Positions 50,601 through 62,219 of a stretch of 64,000 bases of DNA are shown one piece after another. The stretch comes from Cardinalis cardinalis (Eukaryota; Chordata; Aves; Passeriformes; Cardinalidae). The position numbers and the translations under genes are program-made. Below the pieces are notes generated by a model. It saw only the letters and a list, made by a program, of their open reading frames with translations. It made no database searches and was not told the DNA's origin. Positions within the stretch are counted from its first letter, which is position 1. Each line of letters opens with the position of its first letter. The stretch spans positions 1,276,969-1,340,968 of the forward strand of contig JACDOX010000139.1 in the NCBI GenBank assembly GCA_014549065.1. Reading direction: 5' to 3'.

Positions 50601-52880
50601 AACTGTCTTTACAAGGCTACTTTTACATCTAGCTTACAAATAGGAGCAATAGGGAAGGCTGACCTGGTTCTTATCCATCTGTTCTTAATAAGCTTAGATT
50701 TCCCTTCCAGATGGTTTTCAGCGATGTCAGAGGGCCCATTAATTGGTGTGCCAGTGTTCAACTTAGAAGTGCTTGGGAAATGTCTACACATGATATCCCC
50801 ATCACTGGAGGAAGCTTTGTCTTTACTCACTCCCAAGGAGAAGTTTTATTTCAGTGTGTGTTCTGTAAATAATTTTTCTTGGTCTGTATCTTCAGCTTTG
50901 GTCTCCTTAACTGAATTTTATTTTCAACATCATTTTCCATTTAGCAAGTCCAAAGCAGGTGTTGGAAGTCACGTTGGTCTCTGGTTAAACAATTTGTGCA
51001 CCCTTTCATTCTTGCTTCTTGTGGGCTCTTTCTGACTGCATTTTGCAGATAGACTGTTGCAACTTCCAGTTTGATTTCCTGTTAAAAATTCCTGCAGGTT
51101 TATGGGGCTTTTTTACTATGTTCTGTAGCATCCATCTCAAGCTGTGATCCATTCTGCTGTCCTGAAAGCCACCTGACCTTTGTTTTGTCTCTCAGCTCAA
51201 GCAAGTTCTTCTAAGAGAAGTTCTTCTTTTTATATCCTTTTTCCTCTTAGATCCTCATACATTATGACCTCATTTTAGCAGTGACACAACCTCTGCCTTC
51301 ACATAACTTATTTAACTGAAGATCCTCACATCAACCCTAATGTCTTTAAAAATCTCTTTTTTCGTTTGTTTGTTTTGTGGGGTTTTCTGGTCGGTTGGTT
51401 GGTTTGGTTGGGTTTTTTTCACTGAGCAAGTCAAATTCCTTACTAACAGACTGTCTTCTGTACATTTCCTTAGAAATGTGATTAATTTCACTGTAGGCTA
51501 CTAACTAAACCTAAACTTTGAGACAGTGCTATCAAAATACAGTTTTCCTATCAGGATCTTCTCCATCTGCTGCTATGCCTGAACTCTGAGTAACTCAATG
51601 ACATGCCTTGATCTCTGGCTTTTCTTTTCCTTCCCAGATTGACCTTTGAATTGTTTTTCTTTTCTTCCCCTCAACTTTCAATTCTACTTGTTTTTGTTAA
51701 CATGTGGCATCTAGACAGTTTCCTGAGCTGAAACATAATTAATGACATTCATAAGTAAAAAAGCTGCATTACATAACTGGGAAGACAACTTGCAGGACTC
51801 TTCTCTATCTAAATGCCATCAAACAACATAAAAATTAACATAATCCTCTAATGACTGTTAATTCAAGATGATTGTGAAAGTTGTTGTTCATCAAGAGAAG
51901 CGGCTCTTTGCAGTGGCATGAGCTACATAGACTGGATAGGCAGGTGATCTATTCCCACACTTGTGGAAGTTTTATTGGGGAACTTATCAACAAAAACTTG
52001 CCTTTTCATTAGGCAAATTCAGAAATATTGACTTCCACAGGTAAAACATGGATAACAACCAAGTAATACTATTGTTAACTAACCAAGCTCGGGTGTCTGC
52101 TCAGTGCCTGTTCTATGGGCTGGCACACTCAGAGGGCAGAAAATGGCATGCCTGGGTTTGAGCACAGGCAAAAAGAAAATCCAAACCTTTTAGGACTTGT
52201 TTTCTTCCCTGAGGATTTGGAGGCTGGACAGAGTTTGGGTTTCCCTCTCAAGACTACGGTTAAGCAAATTGCCAGAAGCTGATAAGCTTTTTCTTCTCAC
52301 TCTCTGTCTGTGTGCTCTCTGCGTGTCTTGTGCCTTGCCTCAGAGTCTCCCCCCATGCATTTTGATGTACTCTGCAGCATCTCATAATTTTACTTATATC
52401 ACTCATGAGAGGACCTTCAGAGGCTGAGGCCTGAATGTTGTTTATTTTCTTAACCAAACCAGAGCATTCCACATTTCTTTTACTATTTTTTAATATGTTG
52501 TGTGTGCATCTATAGGAGAGTGCTCTTTCCTTTTGCAGATCCTAACTTACAGCAGAAAACAGTGCCAGAAAGCTCTCATATGTACTGACAATTGGATCAT
52601 TTGGAGACCATTTTGAGAGCTGTGGTGATGTTCTCTAATACTGTCTGGAAGGGCTGAGGAGAAGGCAGCAAGCAGCACAGACTGCAGAGATGGATGGGAC
52701 TCTGGGGAGGTACCACCCCACCAGTCCCCAGCCATGTGTGCTGTGATGGGAGGTGGGGTTCAGCTGGAATGCACTGGGAAACTCCAAGTTGTAAGCAATT
52801 ACATCTGGTTAGCAAATAAAAGGCTGTTCTGCAGGTCCTTTAAGCCAATTGTTTTTCTGCTTGATAATTCCTTTTTTTTC
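47620..52880. other. Gene-free stretch between PARP copies
   Basis: No supported exon is visible. It includes a G-rich run near 48655-48670 and GTTT-type low complexity at 51361-51420. A WWE N-half exon for the half-exon at 52888 was looked for in the preceding 0.9 kb and not found. Confidence 0.5.
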
Positions 52881-52887
52881 CCTTAAG

Positions 52888-53005
52888 TCTCCAAACTACT
52901 GTGCTCCTGCTTTAACCTCACAGTCAGAGAAGGCTATTCAGGCTGACCAGACTGGCACTCTCCAGTTTCAAGCAAATTATTGGAAGCATGAGATCAACTT
53001 CAAAG
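52888..53005 (+). pseudogene. Orphan WWE C-half exon, open frame
   Basis: A segment with a strong acceptor (TTTTTTTTCCCTTAAG) and a GTGAAG donor has 118 nt, phase 0 to 1, like exon 2 of the intact gene. Its 39 codons are open and include IQADQTGTLQFQANYWKHEINFK, alignable to YQADKNGVIFFRAGSQQYHLDF. No WWE N-half precedes it and no catalytic exon follows before the next copy. I read it as a remnant of a further PARP copy, or an extra WWE exon of the downstream locus. Confidence 0.7.
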
Positions 53006-53357
53006 GTGAAGCATCTGTTGGCTTGATCTCTACTGCCAGTGAGATGTGACTGGTGCTGCGATGTAGCATGTCCCCCATGGGCAAGGCTTGCAGGCCAGGA
53101 CACAAGAGGAGGGAAAAGCTCTTCACTGATTTTAAGCAGTCAGTGCTACAGCAGCATGGAGGGGAGTGTGGAAAGGAGGAGATTCTCTGCTAAGCAGGCA
53201 CAAGGATAAATGCAGATGTTGGTGCAAGGAAGAATACCACCCAAGCAGAGGAAGATGTTCAGGATGGGAGCTGAGGGTGCTTTTGGGAAGCCCCTGATCA
53301 TGGCTGCAGGACTGACTGGGCCGGATCCCTTGATCTTTTGGTCTGGGCATCCCCAAG

Positions 53358-53428
53358 AAGCAAACTGCTCCTTGAAAGAGGGCAAAACAAGGCGACGATC
53401 CGTTCTTCGGCTGTCAGACAGATCTTGA
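53358..53428 (+). pseudogene. Possible linker exon matching PARP-like exon 3
   Basis: After an AG at 53357, the frame continuing from the preceding WWE half reads EANCSLKEGKTRRRSVLRL, which resembles the K-T-x-R-S-V-x-R-L pattern of intact exon 3. A TGA follows at 53424-53426 before any good donor. The match is short and could be chance. Confidence 0.25.
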
Positions 53429-53514
53429 TCTGTGCGTTCAGAGTCACCGCGATCAATACTCAAAGTAGAGATGGCACATGACAAAAGGAGAATACAAATT
53501 AAGCGTGCCCCAAA

Positions 53515-53900
53515 AAGATGAGCCGAATTTCCCTGCGTTTCCGCCGGTGCCGGGCGCAGAAGGAGTCCCTGGAGCGCTGTCGGGACGTTTCCCGGAGCCC
53601 TGTCCCTGTCCCTAGGTGGCGGTGCCCGNCCAGCCCGGAGCCGCGGCCGGGCGCGCAGGCCGGAGGAGCCGGCCCAGCTCTGGCGCCCTGCGGCGGGGCC
53701 GGCTGAGGGCGAGCTGACAGCAGCGCAGCATTTTCGGGGTCCCGTCTCTCATGGGCATCTGCACCGCGGGCAGGTCGGTGCCCCCTCCCCGGAAAGTCCC
53801 GCTTGAATCGCTGCTGCTGAGCACCAGGGGCGGGTTCGTGCGGAGCGGGGCCCTCAGCGGGCAGAGCTGCCGGAGGGGCTGTGAGGCAGGGCGCGCTGCA
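53515..53900. promoter_or_regulatory. CpG island with GC box
   Basis: About 390 bp is dense in CG dinucleotides, with a GGGGCGGG Sp1-type box at 53827-53834. It is the strongest CpG island in the window. It lies 1.6 kb upstream of the decayed PARP duplicate and could be its promoter, or that of an unrecognised minus-strand transcript. Long open frames across it on both strands are expected by-products of GC richness. Confidence 0.65.
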
Positions 53901-53968
53901 GAGAGCACCGGAGGGCTGCAGGGTTACCGCCAAGGCTTTTGGCACTGCCAGAACAGCATCTGCCTCTG

Positions 53969-54027
53969 TCATTGCCCGTGCCCATCCTTCTGCACTTCTT
54001 TCATTGCCCGTGCCCATCGTTCTGCAC
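53969..54027. repeat. Tandem 27-bp repeat, two copies
   Basis: Two copies of a tcattgcccgtgcccatc-type unit (53969-53995 and 54001-54027) differ at one base and have period 32. They lie just beyond the CpG island. Confidence 0.8.
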
Positions 54028-55015
54028 TATCTGCCCATCACTCTATGGGCAGGATGGAAAGCTGCCCGATGGGCACAGCCACTGGGTTGAATACAGAGAG
54101 CAAGTGAACATCTCCCTCTCACACCCAGCACCCACTCCTTTCCTCCTCTTCTTACCCCACAGCGTAGGAAAGACTGTATCACATCAGGACAAGAGGTGTG
54201 TCAGAGCCTGTCCCTATGACTGGATGATAGAGGTNCCCAAACAAAATTAGAAGCTCAAGGCAGACTTGTAGCGATCCCTTTCCAAACTGCTCTGCCTGCC
54301 TGAGGCAAATTTTGGCTTAAAGATCTCCTGCACCAGAGTTGGTATCTATATATGTAATAACTCTGGGTGTGTCTTTGTTTCAGTAATTACTCCATCACTT
54401 TTTAAATTGGTATAAAATTTTACCTTCCACAACATCTTGTAGCAAATATTCCCACAGCTGAACGGGATATTGCTTGAGGGAGCCTCTCCTTTGCCTTGCA
54501 TTGAACTTAGCACCTGCCAGCTTTGTTTAATAAAAGGGGTGCAGATATTCTCCCAATGCTTTCTTCATCACATCACACATTTTTGCAATTTTTTTTATTT
54601 TCCTCAATGCTCCCGGGAAACACAGCTCTGAGAACAGGCTGCCTTTACAGATGGCTTGGGAATTTGTTGAAAACTCATTTTAATTTGAAAGTTCTGGTGT
54701 GTGAGAAGAGCTCACTTTCTGCATACTTCTGCTGAAAAACAAATCCCAGAAAATCACCTGCTTTTCCCATCAGAACTGTCAAACCAGGAGCCATCGCCAT
54801 CTATAAGCTCACTTGGAAATAGCTCCAGAGCCAGGACTTGCACTTTCTTCTTCTGGGGAGCCTGTATTCCACCTCTGAGAGCAGTAGAGGAGGGTGAAGG
54901 GCATCAGGGAGCAAAGAGGGTGGCACTGCAGGGGTGAAGGGAGGTGACATGCACAAGTAATCAGATGGCACTGCAGCCACCAGTGGTCCTTGGTTGGGGG
55001 ACGCAGAGAGAAGAG

Positions 55016-55318
55016 ATGGACATGAGAGAGACCCTCCAACCTGCTTTAAACTGAAGGAGGGTAAGCCAAAATTAGATGTTGGGAAGAGATTCTTCACTGT
55101 GACAGTGGGGAGGCACTGACACAGTTTGCCCAGGGAAACTGTGGATGCCCCATCCCTGGAAGTGTTCAAGGCCAGGTTGAACAGAGCTTTGAGCAGTCTG
55201 TGGAAGGTGTTTCTGCTCATGGCAGGAGGACTGGAACGAGATGATCTTTATGGTCCTTTCCAACCCAAACTATTCTAAAATAGTTTCTAAAATTCTATTC
55301 TATTCTAAATATTTCTAA
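55016..55318 (+). repeat. CR1 LINE 3' end with A/T-rich tail
   Basis: This is a clear avian CR1 3' region: 'gctttaaactgaaggaggg', 'gatgccccatccctggaag', 'tgttcaaggccaggttgaa', 'gatgatctttatggtcctt' and 'ccaacccaaactattct'. It ends in ATTCTATT-like short repeats typical of CR1 tails. It is inserted just upstream of the decayed WWE exon at 55498. Confidence 0.92.
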
Positions 55319-55497
55319 AATTCCATTAAACACATTAGAGGAACCCTGACACAGCTCAAAGACAAGCCCATGATCTGACTGGTTTAAATCACTGGCTTTT
55401 CCCTGTAACTTGTGTAGATGCTAAATCCAAGATGCTGCCTGTGACACCTCCGTGGCCCAAAGCCAACTGCTAACAAATATCTCTCTTCTTTGTCCAG

Positions 55498-55607
55498 AAC
55501 AAGGTGCTGCCCCTATAACTTCTGCAGATGTGGTGCCATGGTTTCAGATTCATCTCCACATTTTGAATTTCGAGTGGATTCACAGAAATACGAGAGAGAC
55601 TTCAAAG
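55498..55607 (+). pseudogene. Decayed WWE C-half exon
   Basis: The acceptor TTTGTCCAG and donor GTAAAA are intact. The 110 nt give the wrong phase against 121 and 118 nt in the other two copies. GAAPITSADV in one frame, then FEFRVDSQKYERDFK in another, align to successive parts of the intact exon, which points to an internal deletion. Confidence 0.75.
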
Positions 55608-56422
55608 GTAAAAAATCTGTGCACTTACCTCNTGACATACTTATGGGAGAACTAACTTTCATACAGCTTCTTTTCCAAAATGCCATCGAAAATCTTTTTG
55701 TGCTTGAATGTGAAATCAATGAGGGAACATTTCATGGAGTACAGGCAGCATCTATTAACACTGAAGAAGGGAAGGGGAAGGAAGTGAAACATAAAGAGAA
55801 TGGAAGCAGTTTTTGTGAACTAATCAAAACTGGTGGCTCTGGTCTAAGTAGAGACTTTTTAAAGTAATATCTCTTTCTCCTTGATATTATGACATGCTGA
55901 GCTAAGATTGTAAATATGGGAACCTTCCTTATATGTTTGCTATTAGGAAATAAAGGGCTGAAATAAGGATACAAGTTGAAGGGAATGAAACTGGATAATT
56001 CAAGATAGATAGGGTGTCCCTCTTGTGCACATACGTTGTGGGTGGTTGTTGGGTCCACTGTAATTTGACTTTCTATGTGAATTTATTTTATCCTGGTGCA
56101 CAGTGAGCATGACATGCTGGTCACTCTGCTTTCCCTTGGGTGTGACTGTACCATGCAGATAGGCCTTTTCCAAGCAGAAACCTTCTCTCCTTCTCCCCCC
56201 ACCCCAAACTGCTGTGACCATTGACTTCAGGGAGAGGAAAGGGAAGGGAAAAGGTCAGGGGCATAGTAGCTTAAGCCAATTATGAGCTGTATTTGAGTTT
56301 CTCTGGTACATGCACATCCTGTGCAGAGCTTAAAGAGAAGTTGTGTGCAGTGGTGGTTGCTCATGGTATGTTATATTTGAAGGAGGCTGTAAGCTGTGGA
56401 AGGCAGCCTTGATTAAAACATT

Positions 56423-56492
56423 AAAAAGTGTGTATGTCATTCACGTCTAGAGGAGATAAAAAGTGTGTATGTCATTCACNTCTAGAGGAGAT
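56423..56492. repeat. Perfect 35-bp tandem duplication
   Basis: Two head-to-tail copies (56423-56457 and 56458-56492) are identical apart from one N in the second. The unit begins aaaaagtgtgtatgtcattc. It is a recent duplication, a polymorphic allele or an assembly overlap artefact. Confidence 0.9.
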
Positions 56493-58879
56493 GATGNGCA
56501 TTGCCCTGCAGTATCTTCCAAAACCAGCCCAAGAGAGCAAGAGGCAGGATGGCAGGATGTCTCTTCCTCAGGTCTAGAGCTGGAAGAGGCACATGGCTTC
56601 TCTGGTGACCTTGTTCAGCAGCTGCAAATAAAGAGAAGTTTATTACAGCAAGTGGGCTGTAAGCAGACCAGGGAATCAATGCTCAGACAGTGACCAAGCA
56701 CTACCTCAGCAGCTCCTTCTGGCTTTTATCTTCTCATAGCTCTGCTCCATCACTGTGCTCTTGTACGTGAGTGCGTGGAGTTCTTATCCTTACATCTTCC
56801 CTGGTGATAAAGATGAGCCTGAGTCATCCAGCATAATCTGGGCACATCACTGCCTGGGAGCTGGTGAGTCTGGCATTCACTGGAGAGAGTGCCAGGCTCC
56901 TGAGGCCTCTGCAGGCTCTGGGCTTCCCCAGCCTCTGAGGCATCATCTGGTGCTGCTGTCTGGTGGGCAGCACCAGCTGCCAGGTTGTGAGGAGAGGCAG
57001 GAATTTTCCTGAGCATCTTTGGCAAGCAGCAAAACAGCGAGAGCACCTGGGAGGGGGATTGAGACACACGAGGTGCTATGTCACATCAGTGGAAAACAGA
57101 AAAGATGTAGTGTGAGTAAGGCAGAGTCTAGAGGCCTGGAGAAGGGTTCTGCAGCTCAAAGTGGTCTGGTTTTGTCATAGGCATTTACACCACTATAAAG
57201 GGATCCAAATGTTTGCTCTGTATCACCACTTGGAGTGAGGCACAGTTAAAAAGATGCCCACAATCCTCCCCAAAACTTTCACAGGCAGCACTTCAGGCAG
57301 CCAGTGAGTGTTTTCCCTGTGCTATCATCACAAGATCACAGAGGAGAGGGTCTCTTCTTTCAACACCACAAGAAGAGCTTGTGCTGGTTGGAAGTCAGGT
57401 CAGCAACCCTCTAAGTCTTGGTGGCTTTGGAGACAGATTTTATGTGAAGGGAAGAAAACATGAAGTTGGGATAATCAGCTCCTCAGGCAATCACCACAGC
57501 AGGAAAAGGCTCCACAGATACTTCCTTACTGACTAAAGCAGGAGCAGCAGGGAACAGAGGAGGGGCTGGATGTAGGAGCAGCACAGGAGGCTAATCCCCC
57601 TGTTTTTCCCTGCTCTCCTGGGAAGCATTCCCAGGGAACAAAATCCTCCTTTCTCATTCATAGTGAATTTATCTTCTCTTTCAAAAAATGGTCTAGAGAC
57701 ACCTGAATCTTCATTCTGTGATAAACACCTGCAGAAGTCCTAGCACTGCAGTAAGTGGCAGTAGGAAACAGAAAAAGAAAAGGTATGGGGTGTTATGCTC
57801 ATTATTTTCCTGACTGTGGAAAATAATGTCTGTTTATTGAGTCCTCTCCTGCTTCAGGGTGACTCATTGATCAGATGATCACTGATGTAGACTGGGTGCA
57901 GGTAGGCTGGGTGGTGGGTTTGACAGCGTTGGCAGGCTGTCACTATGGCAGGCATGCTGCGAGGGGAGTGCACTGAGGAGACATCTCAGCGGCCTGGGCA
58001 CTGCCAGGGCAGCTTCCCACTTTCTGCTGATGACAAGTTTCATGGCTGGGGTTGTTCAAAAAGGTCGGCTGGAGATGGAAAAACACCATAATGACATTTC
58101 TAGAGTTGTGTTTTATATTCTTCTGTTAAGGCTGGTACTGGTGACAAGGTGGAAGGGCAGGTCCAGCTGAGGCAGCCTGCTGGTGAGCTGGGAAGATCAG
58201 GGAATAAGGCTGACATCCTGTTTCTTTGAATGCTGTGGCCTAGAGCAAGCAGAAGAGTGGTACTGGAAAAGCAGACATATCAGTAAGGGGGAGTTTGTGC
58301 AGTGTTGTTGGAATAGGAAGAGTCAAGAAAAGTAAAAGAGAAGAAAATGAGTCTTCCGGTGGGAGCAAAAGCGGATGTTGATAATCTGTTGTGGTTTAGG
58401 TGATCTTTTCCCTCTCTGATTCCTCTCCCAGTTCAGGAAAGGGATAGTTTTAATAATTTCTTAGGCTCTCAGCAGACGTTGTGTGAACAATTTGCGCCAC
58501 ATTTTCTTTCTAATTTTTTGGCCTGAAGATGCCAGTATGGCCAGGCTGTGGTAAGGGGAGGTAATGAAGGGATCATGCTTGAAGAGCTGTTGGTAATTTC
58601 TTTGAATAGGTCTAGGTTATGATATTGTTAGGCATGTTTAAAAGCACATAGCCAAGCAAGGAAGGAAAAGCTGACACTTAGCTGAAAGCCCAATGTGATG
58701 CCTCTTGCTGCAGAGCTGCACTATAACAATGGCCATTTACTTGCAGCTTGTAAAAGAGAACAGTTTATACAGAATATAAAGACAGAAGTTTTCTGAGGCA
58801 GTCCCTGAAACATGACCAGGAGGCTCTCTTGTGGAAATCTCCTGGGTTTGTTAGTCTTGGTCAAACTTGTTTCAAACAG

Positions 58880-58954
58880 TCAGTCAGATGCTCCTTTACA
58901 CACAGGTTTCCTTCAGACTGGGAGCATCCAGCACTGCCTGCAATAGGATATGAG
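58880..58954 (+). pseudogene. Decayed counterpart of PARP-like exon 4
   Basis: The frame ending FPSDWEHPALPAIGYE matches YPPQWDQTALPDIGYK of the intact gene residue by residue. The position of the donor now reads ATACAT instead of GTAGGA, so splicing there is lost. This small exon helps prove the duplicate once had the full gene structure. Confidence 0.75.
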
Positions 58955-59888
58955 ATACATAAATATCTCTTCACATCTGCACACTAGGCTGGGAAAAGTT
59001 GTAGTCCATAACAGCTTGCATCAAGTAAATTTAAAATACATGCCTGAGTCCAGGAACTTGTTTTGTTAGTTTGCAAACCTGTTATTCCAAAATCTGCAGC
59101 TACAAGAGGGACAAGGATGGCTGAGCAGAAGATCTTTGTAGGGGACACAGTTTTGTCCATTCACACCACGGTACTGTGTATCTAAACAGCCAGGGCACAG
59201 AAATGTTTGTTTACCCATTGTACCTTTAGTTTGACCTAAATGACAGCTGATGATCTGATCTGGAGGTTGAGCCTCAGTGCTCACTATTCACAGGACTATT
59301 TCTCCTTTAAAACTCTGTCATGCTCTTGAATTTCAAATCAAAGCATGAGCTTTGGGAGACCATCAGCTCATTTAGTATTGCTATAATAAGGTTTAGGTCT
59401 TGTGTGTTTTTGAAACATCAGGCAGAGTGATTATAAATAAAGTTGCTTTGATGACTCACTACAGTAACACCAGGGCTTGTCTCTGAGGATGAGTCAGTGC
59501 ACAAGAAAGATAAATGTGCACTTGATAAAGAACAACAATTTCACCTTCTCATTTCCAGCTGTACACCTGTTCTTAAATCCCAGTGTCATAGCACAGCTTT
59601 GCTTCAGCTTGCTTAGGATTGTAGATGTTCTCTGGCCAGAAGAAATGTGTGCCTCAGAATCCAACAGCTCCTTCATATTAATGGACAGGCTCTCAGAGGA
59701 GGAGTTTAGAGCATGCTGGGACAGGAGGGAAGGACCATGAAGAAGTGAGAGGGGGCTCTGAAAAATCCCAGGCCACGATTGCACCCCCGGTGGGTGTTGG
59801 CCAGGTCCTTTGGGAGTGACCAGGGAGGTACAACCAAAAGTGTTGTAACACCTTGTTCTGTGTTGCATCAAGTTGTTTTTTTTCCCAG

Positions 59889-59995
59889 CCAGTAGCAAAT
59901 TGAGGCAAATTGAAACCTACTTCAGCCGACAAGGATTACAGAATCCGCAAGCTCTGGAGGACTCGAAGCCTGACACTTTGGCAACATTTCCAGCT
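59889..59995 (+). pseudogene. Decayed counterpart of PARP-like exon 5
   Basis: The acceptor TTTCCCAG and the GTTTGT donor are kept, and the length is 24 nt shorter, so phase is preserved. ADKDYRIRKLWRTRSLTLWQ aligns without gaps to the intact MNNYCINQLQRIQNPTLWD region. An in-frame TGA at 59901-59903 truncates it. Confidence 0.72.
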
Positions 59996-61459
59996 GTTTG
60001 TGTCCACTTCACTTCATTCCCCTGGGTGGCAGCGGAGCCATTCAGATGCTGGCTGGGCCCCCATGCCGTTCCTGCAGCGTGTGGGTGGTTCCCCCTTGGC
60101 AGAAGGCAAACCCTCCTCGGCGCAGCCCCGATCCCAGGCGCATTCCTCGGGAGCCGGCCGCTCCGATTCCCTGATTTACGACGGAAAGAAAAAGAACCAA
60201 ATCCAAAAGTGGGAGGGGACTTGAAGTAAAAAGGTTGGAGCCCTGTGGAATTAGATCTCAGTTTATAGAAAATTTATGTTTTAATTAGGAAAACTCAGCA
60301 ACTGGGAAGATTTTTATTATAATGATGGCTATTATAAACCTGGGGTTTATACTTGGGGTGCATTCAAATTTTGTTTTGTAAGTCTGGTTTTATATAAGCT
60401 GTTTTTAAAGCTATCAGATTCTGTGACCTTTTTTAGGAAAAAACCAGCAAACCATTTTAAGTTCAAGTTGTACATACGCTCTTTGTTGGTAGAACAACAT
60501 GAGTTGGGGGAATGTTTTCTTTACTGTTTGGCTTCTTGCAACTGTAATGTTCTCATTCACAATGGTGAAGGCCAATTTTTTTTTTTTTTTTCATGAAATC
60601 TGAGAGGTTGATTAACCACAACCAGAGGGAGTGAGCTGACTGTTTCCCTAGGGTATGGAAGACCTAGATTTAATCCTGTCCTTGAACTGAACCTAAAGCT
60701 GCCTGGTTTGGGTACCTACCACTATCATTTCACAAATGGAGAGAGAACAGGACAGGATCACTTGGGCTCAAGGGAAGTAACCAGAGATGCCAGTCCAGAT
60801 CTGAAGTTTTCCAAGGAACAAAACAGCACCAAAACGGAATGTTCCTGGAAAAAAATAAGTGGTTCCATTGGCATGAGCATTTTCTACAAATTCAGAAAAA
60901 GCATTTAGTCAAAACCCTGGTAGGTTAGCTCTTTGTTTTGAAGGTGTAATGTGTGGTTTACACATTTCCTTGTGTCTAACTTGGTCACAATTGAACAAAG
61001 CATGAGAAATTAGTAGATAGGTTTGATTTAAAGGCCAGTGATGGTATAGGTATAACTGATTAAATTAATTTTACCCCTCTGATAGAGAGGAACTGAAAAT
61101 GTTTCAATACATCTAAACAAGTGACCCCGTCAGTTCTTCTCTGAAAACAGATATACTGCATTTGTAGAAAATGTGGTCTGCGTGCTGACCAGTGTTTTGT
61201 CAGAAAAACTGCAGTCTGAGACCAAACCTTAGTGTTATTGCTATTGAGACTGAGAGTTCAGGGCTGCAGAAGAGCATGAGAGAGCAATATTTGACCTGAG
61301 ATCTGTTTTCTTTATCCCTGGATGGGATGTGACTAGCATCTTGCATATTCTTTTGATTCTCTTCTTCGACATCAAGACAATCTCGTATTTCTGCATTAGG
61401 TCCCATTGTACTAGCAAAGTTTCTTTTAAATCCATTTGAAGCACAGTGTTTTCATGGAG

Positions 61460-61610
61460 GTAGAAAGAGCACATGGAAAAGGGAAGCCTGGGCAGGAGGT
61501 GAATGAGTGCTTCCTGTTCCACAGTATGAATCCATCTGATATGCCTGATGTCTGTAAGCAGGATTTTGGCTGAAGGATCTCTGTGAGACTCATGGGAAAC
61601 TATGGAAAAG
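61460..61610 (+). pseudogene. Decayed counterpart of PARP-like exon 6
   Basis: The frame reads EVNECFLFHSMNPSDMP then VCKQDFG and a TGA where the intact gene has Trp. The GT after HG in the HGT motif is lost and the donor GT has become CT. The catalytic His codon itself survives. Confidence 0.85.
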
Positions 61611-61948
61611 CTACAAGGGTGTGGGATGTGTCTGCATCAAAATTCCTGGGGGGGTGGTTTCCAGAGTGCAGGGAAAATGCTGTGCTTCCTACTGCATGGG
61701 TCTGATCCTAGATATTTTGTAAGCAATAAAGCAACAAAAATCAATGATGAAAGCTGCTAAATCAGCTCCATGTGTTGATGCCTTAAAACAAGCTCAAGTA
61801 GAAACACCTGGCGAGGATGGTTTTGGAGCTACCTGGGAAGGAAAGAGAAGAAGGTGCTTGGTGAGGAGTTGGCTGCCAAAAGGCTGATAATGGATATTTG
61901 TTGCTTTATTTAGGTGCTTTCTTACCCATGTTTTTAAATGATTCTTAG

Positions 61949-62210
61949 GAAGCTGCTTTGCTAGAGATGCCACTTATTCACATCAACACTGTCCATCCAG
62001 CACAGACCGCCACAGCATGTTTGTAAGTGAAGTTCTTGTTGGAGATTTTCTTCACGGAAACCATGACTACTATTGCCTTTCAACCAGACCTGAAACTTCA
62101 GACTTTTGAACACCTGTGTAGATAATGAAAGAAATACTTCCATCTTTGTCATCTTTGAGAAGCAGCAGATTTACCTGGCATATATCTTGGAGGATACACG
62201 TTCATCCTGA
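61949..62210 (+). pseudogene. Decayed counterpart of PARP-like exon 7
   Basis: The acceptor TTCTTAG is kept. GSCFARDATYSHQHC and MFVSEVLVGDF match intact exon 7, but the catalytic Tyr is Cys. The frame breaks after about 52 codons; the C-terminal SIFVIFEKQQIYLAYILE lies in another frame and ends at TGA 62208-62210. Confidence 0.88.
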
Positions 62211-62219
62211 TAAAGATGT

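Larger units (their letters stand above)
55498..62210 (+). pseudogene. Decayed WWE-PARP duplicate (gene span)
   Basis: Counterparts of exons 2, 4, 5, 6 and 7 of the intact gene lie in the same order and strand (55498-55607, about 58880-58954, 59889-59995, 61460-61610, 61949-62210). A weak exon 3 match sits near 57687. Defects seen: exon 2 is 110 nt and breaks the frame; exon 4 has lost its GT donor; exon 5 has an in-frame TGA; exon 6 has TGA in place of the FDW tryptophan, HSM in place of HGT, and a CT donor; exon 7 has a net frameshift. Coding capacity is lost several times over. It arose by tandem duplication of the gene at 41.5-46.9 kb or of a common ancestor. Transcription is still possible, given the CpG island upstream. 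Confidence 0.88.

Noticed and set aside
53499..54017. Minus-strand 172-codon open frame in the CpG island
   Set aside because: It is rich in Ala, Pro, Arg and Gly, as expected from GC-rich DNA with few stop codons. It has no recognisable domain.
54801..55220. Minus-strand 139-codon open frame
   Set aside because: It overlaps the antisense side of a clear CR1 LINE 3' end.
57765..57782. Second GAAANNGAAA-like match
   Set aside because: It lies in an A-rich run within an intron of the decayed copy and is not informative.
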